This document shows, piece after piece, positions 1 to 10,746 of a stretch of DNA of 64,000 nucleotides; within the stretch, counting starts at the first letter, position 1; each line of letters opens with the position of its first letter. Source of the DNA: Lasioglossum baleicum (taxonomy: Eukaryota; Arthropoda; Insecta; Hymenoptera; Halictidae); the NCBI RefSeq assembly GCF_051020765.1, contig NW_027469294.1, forward strand, positions 124,001-188,000, written 5' to 3'. The translations under genes and the position numbers were made by a program. A model generated the notes under the pieces. It saw only the letters and a program-made list of their open reading frames with translations. It was not told where the DNA came from and ran no database searches.

Positions 1-15
1 TTAGTCGAGCACAAA

Positions 16-21
16 CACGTG
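16..21. promoter_or_regulatory. E-box CACGTG in each A core (representative)
   Basis: The hexamer CACGTG sits in every A core except rare variants (for example cacgagcg near 1,278 and 20,222; acttgcg near 41,224, 58,723 and 60,397; actcgtgcg near 34,440 and 40,560; acatgtgcg near 56,615). Forty cores per 2,067 bp extrapolate to about 1,200 copies in the window. It is the classical E-box/G-box recognised by bHLH or bZIP factors in animals, fungi and plants. In runs of A units the spacing is exactly 42 bp. Function is unproven. Confidence 0.35.
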
Positions 22-23
22 CG

Positions 24-92
24 AGGTTTTGTGGGATGCGCATGCGCAGGTTTTTTGGGATGCGCATGCGCAGGTTTTTTGGGATGCGCATG
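24..92 (+). repeat. Module B block (first example: B1, B2, shortened B2)
   Basis: The block holds two full 24-bp B units (24-47 and 48-71) and a 21-bp terminal unit (72-92) that stops at gcatg and runs into gctagtcgag. The first unit has gttttgtggg (B1) and the later ones gttttttggg (B2). This polarity, B1 on the left and B2 on the right, holds in nearly all blocks in the window, which contain from one to about six units. Each full B unit carries the 12-bp palindrome TGCGCATGCGCA; the shortened unit does not. The end of B (ggatgcgcatgcgcagg) resembles the end of the A linker (ggatgcatcccgcagg), suggesting common descent. Confidence 0.95.
37..48. promoter_or_regulatory. NRF1-type palindrome TGCGCATGCGCA (representative of hundreds)
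   Basis: The site matches exactly the YGCGCAYGCGCR consensus known for the animal NRF1/EWG/P3A2 DNA-binding family. Every full 24-bp B unit has it unless mutated. The 2,067-bp HOR has 15 full B units, which extrapolates to roughly 450 sites in the window, less variants such as gcgcttgcgtag, gagcatgcg, attcgcatgcg and gcaagcgcag. The match is certain, but binding is not shown. If the organism is not an animal this family is absent and the match would be coincidental. Confidence 0.4.
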
Positions 93-134
93 GCTAGTCG
101 AGCAAAAACACGTGCGAGAGGATGCATCCCGCAG
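93..134 (+). repeat. Module A, 42-bp unit (first complete example)
   Basis: The unit is a 24-bp core from gctagtcgag to cacgtgcg, then the 18-bp linker agaggatgcatcccgcag. The core contains an A5 tract and the palindrome CACGTG; the linker contains the 10-bp palindrome GGATGCATCC (120-129 here). The main diagnostic variants are the bases after 'cgag' (caaaaac, taaaaac, gaaaaac, tagaaac, cacaaac), gtgtgag in place of gtgcgag, gatgaatccc, gatgcatacc or gatgcgtccc in the linker, and agttgag or agccgag in the core. In the 2,067-bp HOR 31 of 40 cores carry the linker and nine are followed directly by a B block. The 42-bp length is also 14 codons, so tandem A units keep frame. Confidence 0.95.
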
Positions 135-2587
135 GCTAGTCGAGTAGAAACACGTGCGAGAGGATGCATCCCGCAGGCTAGTCGAGTAAAAACACGTGCG
201 AGGTTTTGTGGGATGCGCATGCGCAGGTTTTGTGGGATGCGCATGCGCAGGTTTTTTGGGATGCGCATGGCTAGTCGAGCAAAAACACGTGCGAGAGGAT
301 GCATCCCGCAGGCTAGTCGAGTAAAAACACGTGCGAGGTTTTGTGGGATGCGCATGCGCAGGTTTTGTGGGATGCGCATGCGCAGGTTTTTTGGGATGCG
401 CATGGCTAGTCGAGGAAAAACACGTGCGAGAGGATGCATCCCGCAGGCTAGCCGAGTAAAAACACGTGCGAGAGGATGCATCCCGCAGGCTAGTCGAGCA
501 AAAACACGTGCGAGAGGATGAATCCCGCAGGCTAGTCGAGTAAAAACACGTGCGAGGTTTTGTGGGATGCGCATGCGCAGGTTTTGTGGGATGCGCATGC
601 GCAGGTTTTTTGGGATGCGCATGCGCAGGTTTTTTGGGTTGCGCATGGCTAGTCGAGGAAAAACACGTGCGAGAGGATGCATCCCGCAGGCTAGTTGAGT
701 AAAAACACGTGCGAGGTTTTGTGGGATGCGCTTGCGTAGGTTTTGTGGGATGCGCATGCGCAGGTTTTTTGGGATGCGCATGCGCAGGTTTTTTGGGATG
801 CGCATGGCTAGTCGAGCAAAAACACGTGCGAGAGGATGCATCCCGCAGGCTAGTCGAGTAAAAACACGTGCGAGAGGATGCATCCCGCAGGCTAGTCGAG
901 CAAAAACACGTGCGAGGTTTTGTGGGATGCGCATGCGCAGGTTTTGTGGGATGCGCATGCGCAGGTTTTTTGGGATGCGCATGGCTAGTCGAGCAAAAAC
1001 ACGTGCGAGAGGATGCATACCGCAGGCTAGTCGAGCAAAAACACGTGCGAGAGGATGCATCCCGCAGGCTAGTCGAGCAAAAACACGTGTGAGAGGATGC
1101 ATCCCGCAGGCTAGTCGAGCACAAACACGTGCGAGGTTTTGTGGGATGCGCATGCGCAGGTTTTTTGGGATGCGCATGGCTAGTCGAGCAAAAACACGTG
1201 CGAGAGGATGCATCCCGCAGGCTAGTCGAGTAGAAACACGTGCGAGAGGATGCATCCCGCAGGCTACTCGAGTAAAAACACGAGCGAGGTTTTGTGGGAT
1301 GCGCATGCGCAGGTTTTTTGGGATGCGCATGGCTAGTCGAGCAAAAACACGTGCGAGAGGATGCATCCCGCAGGCTAGTCGAGCAAAAACACGTGCGAGA
1401 GGATGCATCCCGCAGGCTAGTCGAGTAAAAACACGTGCGAGAGGATGCATCCCGCAGGCTAGTCGAGCAAAAACACGTGCGAGAGGATGCATCCCGCAGG
1501 CTAGTCGAGCAAAAACACGTGCGAGAGGATGCATCCCGCAGGCTAGTCGAGCAAAAACACGTGCGAGAGGATGAATCCCGCAGGCTAGTCGAGCAAAAAC
1601 ACGTGCGAGAGGATGCATCCCGCAGGCTAGTCGAGTAAAAACACGTGCGAGGTTTTGTGGGATGCGCATGCGCAGGTTTTGTGGGATGCGCATGCGCAGG
1701 TTTTGTGGGATGCGCATGCGCAGGTTTTTTGGGATGCGCATGGCTAGTCGAGCAAAAACACGTGCGAGAGGATGCATACCGCAGGCTAGTCGAGCAAAAA
1801 CACGTGCGAGAGGATGCATCCCGCAGGCTGGTCGAGTAAAAACACGTGCGAGGTTTTGTGGGATGCGCATGCGCAGGTTTTGTGGGATGCGCATGCGCAG
1901 GTTTTTTGGGATGCGCATGCGCAGGTTATTTGGGATGCGCATGGCTAGTCGAGGAAAAACACGTGCGAGAGGATGCATCCCGCAGGCTAGCCGAGTAAAA
2001 ACACGTGCGAGAGGATGCATCCCGCAGGCTAGTCGAGCAAAAACACGTGCGAGAGGATGAATCCCGCAGGCTAGTCGAGTAAAAACACGTGCGAGGTTTT
2101 GTGGGATGCGCATGCGCAGGTTTTGTGGGATGCGCATGGCTAGTCGAGGAAAAACACGTGCGAGAGGATGCATCCCGCAGGCTAGCCGAGTAAAAACACG
2201 TGCGAGAGGATGCATCCCGCAGGCTAGTCGAGCAAAAACACGTGCGAGAGGATGAATCCCGCAGGCTAGTCGAGTAAAAACACGTGCGAGGTTTTGTGGG
2301 ATGCGCATGCGCAGGTTTTTTGGGATGCGCATGGCTAGTCGAGGAAAAACACGTGCGAGAGGATGCATCCCGCAGGCTAGTCGAGTAAAAATACGTGCGA
2401 GAGGATGCATCCCGCAGGCTAGTTGAGTAAAAACACGTGCGAGGTTTTGTGGGATGCGCATGCGTAGGTTTTGTGGGATGCGCATGCGCAGGTTTTTTGG
2501 GATGCGCATGCGCAGGTTTTTTGGGATGCGCATGGCTAGTCGAGCAAAAACACGTGCGAGAGGATGCATCCCGCAGGCTAGTCGAGT

Positions 2588-4654
2588 AAAAACACGTGCG
2601 AGAGGATGCATCCCGCAGGCTAGTCGAGCAAAAACACGTGCGAGAGGATGCATCCCGCAGGCTAGTCGAGTAAAAACACGTGCGAGAGGATGCATCCCGC
2701 AGGCTAGTCGAGTAAAAACACGTGCGAGGTTTTGTGGGATGCGCATGCGCAGGTTTTTTGGGATGCGCATGGCTAGTCGAGGAAAAACACGTGCGAGAGG
2801 ATGCATCCCGCAGGCTAGCCGAGTAAAAACACGTGCGAGAGGTTGCATCCCGCAGGCTAGTCGAGCAAAAACACGTGCGAGAGGATGAATCCCGCAGGCT
2901 AGTCGAGTAAAAACACGTGCGAGGTTTTGTGGGATGCGCATGCGCAGGTTTTGTGGGATGCGCATGCGCAGGTTTTTTGGGATGCGCATGCGCAGGTTTT
3001 TTGGGATGCGCATGGCTAGTCGAGGAAAAACACGTGCGAGAGGATGCATCCCGCAGGCTAGTCGAGTAAAAACACGTGCGTGAGGATGCATCCCGCAGGC
3101 TAGTCGAGCAAAAACACGTGTGAGAGGATGCATCCCGCAGGCTAGTCGAGCACAAACACGTGCGAGGTTTTGTGGGATGCGCATGCGCAGGTTTTTTGGG
3201 ATGCGCATGGCTAGTCGAGCAAAAACACGTGCGAGAGGATGCATCCCGCAGGCTAGTCGAGTAGAAACACGTGCGAGAGGATGCATCCCGCAGGCTAGTC
3301 GAGTAAAAACACGTGCGAGGTTTTGTGGGATGCGCATGCGCAGGTTTTGTGGGATGCGCATGCGCAGGTTTTTTGGGATGCGCATGGCTAGTCGAGCAAA
3401 AACACGTGCGAGAGGATGCATCCCGCAGGCTAGTCGAGTAAAAACACGTGCGAGAGGATGCATCCCGCAGGCTAGTCGAGCAAAAACACGTGCGAGAGGA
3501 TGCATCCCGCAGGCTAGTCGAGCAAAAACACGTGCGAGAGGATGAATCCCGCAGGCTAGTCGAGCAAAAACACGTGCGAGAGGATGCATCCCGCAGGCTA
3601 GTCGAGTAAAAACACGTGCGAGGTTTTGTGGGATGCGCATGCGCAGGTTTTTTGGGATGCGCATGGCTAGTCGAGGAAAAACACGTGCGAGAGGATGCAT
3701 CCCGCAGGCTAGTCGAGTAAAAATACGTGCGAGAGGATGCATCCCGCAGGCTAGTTGAGTAAAAACACGTGCGAGGTTTTGTGGGATGCGCTTGCGTAGG
3801 TTTTGTGGGATGCGCATGCGCAGGTTTTTTGGGATGCGCATGCGCAGGTTTTTTGGGATGCGCATGGCTAGTCGAGCAAAAACACGTGCGAGAGGATGCA
3901 TCCCGTAGGCTAGTCGAGTAAAAACACGTGCGAGAGGATGCATCCCGCAGGCTAGTCGAGTAAAAACACGTGCGAGGTTTTGTGGGATGCGCATGAGCAG
4001 GTTTTGTGGGATGCGCATGCGCAGGTTTTTTGGGATGCGCATGGCTAGTCGAGCAAAAACACGTGCGAGAGGATGCATACCGCAGGCTAGTCGAGCAAAA
4101 ACACGTGCGAGAGGATGCATCCCGCAGGCTAGTCGAGTAAAAACACGTGCGAGAGGATGCATCCCCCAGGCTAGTCGAGCAAAAACACGTGTGAGAGGAT
4201 GCATCCCGCAGGCTAGTCGAGCACAAACACGTGCGAGGTTTTGTGGGATGCGCATGCGCAGGTTTTTTGGGATGCGCATGGCTAGTCGAGCAAAAACACG
4301 TGCGAGAGGATGCATCCCGCAGGCTAGTCGAGTAGAAACACGTGCGAGAGGATGCATCCCGCAGGCTAGTCGAGTAAAAACACGTGCGAGGTTTTGTGGG
4401 ATGCGCATGCGCAGGTTTTTTGGGATGCGCATGGCTAGTCGAGCAAAAACACGTGCGAGAGGATGCATCCCGCAGGCTAGTCGAGCAAAAACACGTGCGA
4501 GAGGATGCATCCCGCAGGCTAGTCGAGTAAAAACACGTGCGAGAGGATGCATCCCGCAGGCTAGTCGAGCAAAAACACGTGTGAGAGGATGCATCCCGCA
4601 GGCTAGCCGAGTAAAAACACGTGCGAGAGGATGCGTCCCGCAGGCTAGTCGAGC
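2588..4654 (+). repeat. 2,067-bp HOR, copy 1 of 3 in L copy 1
   Basis: The period is exact: 2,067 bp separates matching rare variants in this and the next copy, for example atgcgtcccg at 4,631 and 6,698. Periodicity begins at 2,588, just after a mismatch at 2,587 versus 4,654 (t against c). The unit parses as 40 A cores, 31 linkers and 24 B units in nine blocks of 2,3,2,4,3,2,2,2,4. A private substitution, gcatgagcag for gcatgcgcag near 3,993, is absent from the other copies I compared. Confidence 0.93.
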
Positions 4655-6721
4655 AAAAACACGTGCGAGAGGATGCATCCCGCAGGCTAGTCGAGCAAAA
4701 ACACGTGCGAGAGGATGCATCCCGCAGGCTAGTCGAGTAAAAACACGTGCGAGAGGATGCATCCCGCAGGCTAGTCGAGTAAAAACACGTGCGAGGTTTT
4801 GTGGGATGCGCATGCGCAGGTTTTTTGGGATGCGCATGGCTAGTCGAGGAAAAACACGTGCGAGAGGATGCATCCCGCAGGCTAGCCGAGTAAAAACACG
4901 TGCGAGAGGTTGCATCCCGCAGGCTAGTCGAGCAAAAACACGTGCGAGAGGATGAATCCCGCAGGCTAGTCGAGTAAAAACACGTGCGAGGTTTTGTGGG
5001 ATGCGCATGCGCAGGTTTTGTGGGATGCGCATGCGCAGGTTTTTTGGGATGCGCATGCGCAGGTTTTTTGGGATGCGCATGGCTAGTCGAGGAAAAACAC
5101 GTGCGAGAGGATGCATCCCGCAGGCTAGTCGAGTAAAAACACGTGCGTGAGGATGCATCCCGCAGGCTAGTCGAGCAAAAACACGTGTGAGAGGATGCAT
5201 CCCGCAGGCTAGTCGAGCACAAACACGTGCGAGGTTTTGTGGGATGCGCATGCGCAGGTTTTTTGGGATGCGCATGGCTAGTCGAGCAAAAACACGTGCG
5301 AGAGGATGCATCCCGCAGGCTAGTCGAGTAGAAACACGTGCGAGAGGATGCATCCCGCAGGCTAGTCGAGTAAAAACACGTGCGAGGTTTTGTGGGATGC
5401 GCATGCGCAGGTTTTGTGGGATGCGCATGCGCAGGTTTTTTGGGATGCGCATGGCTAGTCGAGCAAAAACACGTGCGAGAGGATGCATCCCGCAGGCTAG
5501 TCGAGTAAAAACACGTGCGAGAGGATGCATCCCGCAGGCTAGTCGAGCAAAAACACGTGCGAGAGGATGCATCCCGCAGGCTAGTCGAGCAAAAACACGT
5601 GCGAGAGGATGAATCCCGCAGGCTAGTCGAGCAAAAACACGTGCGAGAGGATGCATCCCGCAGGCTAGTCGAGTAAAAACACGTGCGAGGTTTTGTGGGA
5701 TGCGCATGCGCAGGTTTTTTGGGATGCGCATGGCTAGTCGAGGAAAAACACGTGCGAGAGGATGCATCCCGCAGGCTAGTCGAGTAAAAATACGTGCGAG
5801 AGGATGCATCCCGCAGGCTAGTTGAGTAAAAACACGTGCGAGGTTTTGTGGGATGCGCTTGCGTAGGTTTTGTGGGATGCGCATGCGCAGGTTTTTTGGG
5901 ATGCGCATGCGCAGGTTTTTTGGGATGCGCATGGCTAGTCGAGCAAAAACACGTGCGAGAGGATGCATCCCGTAGGCTAGTCGAGTAAAAACACGTGCGA
6001 GAGGATGCATCCCGCAGGCTAGTCGAGTAAAAACACGTGCGAGGTTTTGTGGGATGCGCATGCGCAGGTTTTGTGGGATGCGCATGCGCAGGTTTTTTGG
6101 GATGCGCATGGCTAGTCGAGCAAAAACACGTGCGAGAGGATGCATACCGCAGGCTAGTCGAGCAAAAACACGTGCGAGAGGATGCATCCCGCAGGCTAGT
6201 CGAGTAAAAACACGTGCGAGAGGATGCATCCCCCAGGCTAGTCGAGCAAAAACACGTGTGAGAGGATGCATCCCGCAGGCTAGTCGAGCACAAACACGTG
6301 CGAGGTTTTGTGGGATGCGCATGCGCAGGTTTTTTGGGATGCGCATGGCTAGTCGAGCAAAAACACGTGCGAGAGGATGCATCCCGCAGGCTAGTCGAGT
6401 AGAAACACGTGCGAGAGGATGCATCCCGCAGGCTAGTCGAGTAAAAACACGTGCGAGGTTTTGTGGGATGCGCATGCGCAGGTTTTTTGGGATGCGCATG
6501 GCTAGTCGAGCAAAAACACGTGCGAGAGGATGCATCCCGCAGGCTAGTCGAGCAAAAACACGTGCGAGAGGATGCATCCCGCAGGCTAGTCGAGTAAAAA
6601 CACGTGCGAGAGGATGCATCCCGCAGGCTAGTCGAGCAAAAACACGTGTGAGAGGATGCATCCCGCAGGCTAGCCGAGTAAAAACACGTGCGAGAGGATG
6701 CGTCCCGCAGGCTAGTCGAGC
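4655..6721 (+). repeat. 2,067-bp HOR, copy 2 of 3 in L copy 1
   Basis: This copy has the same module order and rare variants as the preceding one: gtaggctag near 5,972, gcatccccc near 6,227, gcgtgagg near 5,147, gaggttgcatcc near 6,974 in the following unit. I noticed no private difference, so I use it as the reference for the module count. The high identity implies very recent duplication or ongoing homogenisation. Confidence 0.93.
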
Positions 6722-8497
6722 AAAAACACGTGCGAGAGGATGCATCCCGCAGGCTAGTCGAGCAAAAACACGTGCGAGAGGATGCATCCCGCAGGCTAGT
6801 CGAGTAAAAACACGTGCGAGAGGATGCATCCCGCAGGCTAGTCGAGTAAAAACACGTGCGAGGTTTTGTGGGATGCGCATGCGCAGGTTTTTTGGGATGC
6901 GCATGGCTAGTCGAGGAAAAACACGTGCGAGAGGATGCATCCCGCAGGCTAGCCGAGTAAAAACACGTGCGAGAGGTTGCATCCCGCAGGCTAGTCGAGC
7001 AAAAACACGTGCGAGAGGATGAATCCCGCAGGCTAGTCGAGTAAAAACACGTGCGAGGTTTTGTGGGATGCGCATGCGCAGGTTTTGTGGGATGCGCATG
7101 CGCAGGTTTTTTGGGATGCGCATGCGCAGGTTTTTTGGGATGCGCATGGCTAGTCGAGGAAAAACACGTGCGAGAGGATGCATCCCGCAGGCTAGTCGAG
7201 TAAAAACACGTGCGTGAGGATGCATCCCGCAGGCTAGTCGAGCAAAAACACGTGTGAGAGGATGCATCCCGCAGGCTAGTCGAGCACAAACACGTGCGAG
7301 GTTTTGTGGGATGCGCATGCGCAGGTTTTTTGGGATGCGCATGGCTAGTCGAGCAAAAACACGTGCGAGAGGATGCATCCCGCAGGCTAGTCGAGTAGAA
7401 ACACGTGCGAGAGGATGCATCCCGCAGGCTAGTCGAGTAAAAACACGTGCGAGGTTTTGTGGGATGCGCATGCGCAGGTTTTGTGGGATGCGCATGCGCA
7501 GGTTTTTTGGGATGCGCATGGCTAGTCGAGCAAAAACACGTGCGAGAGGATGCATCCCGCAGGCTAGTCGAGTAAAAACACGTGCGAGAGGATGCATCCC
7601 GCAGGCTAGTCGAGCAAAAACACGTGCGAGAGGATGCATCCCGCAGGCTAGTCGAGCAAAAACACGTGCGAGAGGATGAATCCCGCAGGCTAGTCGAGCA
7701 AAAACACGTGCGAGAGGATGCATCCCGCAGGCTAGTCGAGTAAAAACACGTGCGAGGTTTTGTGGGATGCGCATGCGCAGGTTTTGTGGGATGCGCATGC
7801 GCAGGTTTTTTGGGATGCGCATGGCTAGTCGAGCAAAAACACGTGCGAGAGGATGCATACCGCAGGCTAGTCGAGCAAAAACACGTGCGAGAGGATGCAT
7901 CCCGCAGGCTAGTCGAGTAAAAACACGTGCGAGAGGATGCATCCCCCAGGCTAGTCGAGCAAAAACACGTGTGAGAGGATGCATCCCGCAGGCTAGTCGA
8001 GCACAAACACGTGCGAGGTTTTGTGGGATGCGCATGCGCAGGTTTTTTGGGATGCGCATGGCTAGTCGAGCAAAAACACGTGCGAGAGGATGCATCCCGC
8101 AGGCTAGTCGAGTAGAAACACGTGCGAGAGGATGCATCCCGCAGGCTAGTCGAGTAAAAACACGTGCGAGGTTTTGTGGGATGCGCATGCGCAGGTTTTT
8201 TGGGATGCGCATGGCTAGTCGAGCAAAAACACGTGCGAGAGGATGCATCCCGCAGGCTAGTCGAGCAAAAACACGTGCGAGAGGATGCATCCCGCAGGCT
8301 AGTCGAGTAAAAACACGTGCGAGAGGATGCATCCCGCAGGCTAGTCGAGCAAAAACACGTGTGAGAGGATGCATCCCGCAGGCTAGCCGAGTAAAAACAC
8401 GTGCGAGAGGATGCGTCCCGCAGGCTAGTCGAGCAAAAACACGTGCGAGAGGATGCATCCCGCAGGCTAGTCGAGCAAAAACACGTGCGAGAGGATG
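6722..8497 (+). repeat. 2,067-bp HOR, copy 3 of 3 in L copy 1, with 354-bp deletion
   Basis: This copy follows the period until 7,785, then continues at an offset of 1,713 rather than 2,067, so 354 bp are missing. The missing part holds an A/B block with the gaaaaac, gtaaaaatacg and gttgag cores, the cttgcgtag B unit and the cccgtagg unit. Both sides of the junction share about 85 bp (7,701-7,785), so unequal recombination or replication slippage inside homologous modules explains it. Periodicity ends at 8,498, where gatgaat replaces gatgcat. Confidence 0.9.
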
Positions 8498-10187
8498 AAT
8501 CCCGCAGGCTAGTCGAGTAAAAACACGTGCGAGGTTTTGTGGGATGCGCATGCGCAGGTTTTGTGGGATGCGCATGCGCAGGTTTTTTGGGATGCGCATG
8601 CGCAGGTTTTTTGGGATGCGCATGGCTAGTCGAGGAAAAACACGTGCGAGAGGATGCATCCCGCAGGCTAGCCGAGTAAAAACACGTGCGAGAGGATGCA
8701 TCCCGCAGGCTAGTCGAGCAAAAACACGTGCGAGAGGATGAATCCCGCAGGCTAGTCGAGTAAAAACACGTGCGAGGTTTTGTGGGATGCGCATGCGCAG
8801 GTTTTGTGGGATGCGCATGCGCAGGTTTTTTGGGATGCGCATGCGCAGGTTTTTTGGGATGCGCATGGCTAGTCGAGCAAAAACACGTGCGAGAGGATGC
8901 ATCCCGCAGGCTAGTCGAGTAGAAACACGTGCGAGAGGATGCATCCCGCAGGCTAGTCGAGCACAAACACGTGCGAGGTTTTGTGGGATGCGCATGCGCA
9001 GGTTTTGTGGGATGCGCATGCGCAGATTTTTTGGGATGCGCATGCGCAGGTTTTTTGGGATGCGCATGGCTAGTCGAGCAAAAACACGTGCGAGAGGATG
9101 CATCCCGCAGGCTAGTCGAGCAAAAACACGTGCGAGAGGATGCATCCCGCAGGCTAGTCGAGCAAAAACACGTGCGAGAGGATGAATCCCGCAGGCTAGT
9201 CGAGTAAAAACACGTGCGAGGTTTTGTGGGATGCGCATGGCTAGTCGAGGAAAAACACGTGCGAGAGGATGCATCCCGCAGGCTAGCCGAGTAAAAACAC
9301 GTGCGAGAGGATGCATCCCGCAGGCTAGTCGAGCAAAAACACGTGCGAGAGGATGAATCCCGCAGGCTAGTCGAGTAAAAACACGTGCGAGGTTTTGTGG
9401 GATGAGCATGCGCAGGTTTTGTGGGATGCGTATGCGCAGGTTTTTTGGGATGCGCATGGCTAGTCGAGGAAAAACACGTGCGAGAGGATGCATCCCGCAG
9501 GCTAGTTGAGTAAAAACACGTGCGAGGTTTTGTGTGATGCGCTTGCGTAGGTTTTGTGGGATGCGCATGCGCAGGTTTTTTGGGATGCGCATGGCTAGTC
9601 GAGCAAAAACACGTGCGAGAGGATGCAACCCGCAGGCTAGTCGAGTAAAAACACGTGCGAGAGGATGCATCCCGCAGGCTAGTCGAGTAAAAACACGTGC
9701 GAGGTTTTGTGGGATGCGCATGCGCAGGTTTTGTGGGATGCGCATGCGCAGGTTTTTTGGGATGCGCATGGCTAGTCGAGCAAAAACACGTGCGAGAGGA
9801 TGCATCCCGCAGGCTAGTCGAGCAAAAACACGTGTGAGAGGATGCATCCCGCAGGCTAGTCGAGCACAAACACGTGCGAGGTTTTGTGGGATGCGCATGC
9901 GCAGGTTTTTTGGGATGCGCATGGCTAGTCGAGCAAAAACACGTGCGAGAGGATGCATCCCGCAGGCTAGTCGAGTAGAAACACGTGCGAGAGGATGCAT
10001 CCCGCAGGCTAGTCGAGTAAAAACACGTGCGAGAGGATGAATCCCGCAGGCTAGTCGAGTAAAAACACGTGCGAGGTTTTGTGGGATGAGCATGCGCAGG
10101 TTTTGTGGGATGCGCATGCGCAGGTTTTTTGGGATGCGCATGGCTAGTCGAGGAAAAACACGTGCGAGAGGATGCATCCCGCAGGCT

Positions 10188-10746
10188 AGTTAGTAAAAAC
10201 ACGTGCGAGGTTTTGTGTGATGCGCTTGCGTAGGTTTTTGTGGGATGCGCATGCGCAGGTTTTTTGGGATGCGCATGGCTAGTCGAGCAAAAACACGTGC
10301 GAGAGGATGCAACCCGCAGGCTAGTCGAGTAAAACACGTGCGAGAGATGCATCCCGCAGGCTAGTCGAGTAAAAACACGTGCGAGGTTTTGTGGGATGCG
10401 CATGCGCAGGTTTTGTGGGATGCGCATGCGCAGGTTTTTTGGGATGCGCATGGCTAGTCGAGCAAAAACACGTGCGAGAGGATGCATCCCGCAGGCTAGT
10501 CGAGCAAAAAACACGTGTGAGAGGATGCATCCCGCAGGCTAGTCGAGCACAAACACGTGCGAGGTTTTGTGGGATGCGCATGCGCAGGTTTTTTGGGATG
10601 CGCATGGCTAGTCGAGCAAAAACACGTGCGAGAGGATGCATCCCGCAGGCTAGTCGAGTAGAAACACGTGCGAGAGGATGCATCCGCAGGCTAGTCGAGT
10701 AAAAACACGTGCGAGAGGATGCATCCCGCAGGCTAGTCGAGTAAAA
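10188..10746. other. Cluster of seven one-base indels, probable consensus error
   Basis: Compared with its near-identical partner at about 29,510-30,071, this stretch has agttag for agttgag (10,190), gtttttgtggg (+1, 10,233), gtaaaacacg (-1, 10,330), gagagatg (-1, 10,345), gcaaaaaacacg (+1, 10,505), gcatccgcag (-1, 10,684) and gtaaaacacg (-1, 10,743). The net change of -3 explains the offset shift from 19,322 to 19,325. The partner has none of these. Most are homopolymer-length changes. Confidence 0.75.

Noticed and set aside
120..129. Transcription terminator or hairpin at GGATGCATCC
   Set aside because: It is a 10-bp palindrome with no loop and no following U-tract, repeated in almost every A unit. 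It is a property of the satellite and not a terminator.
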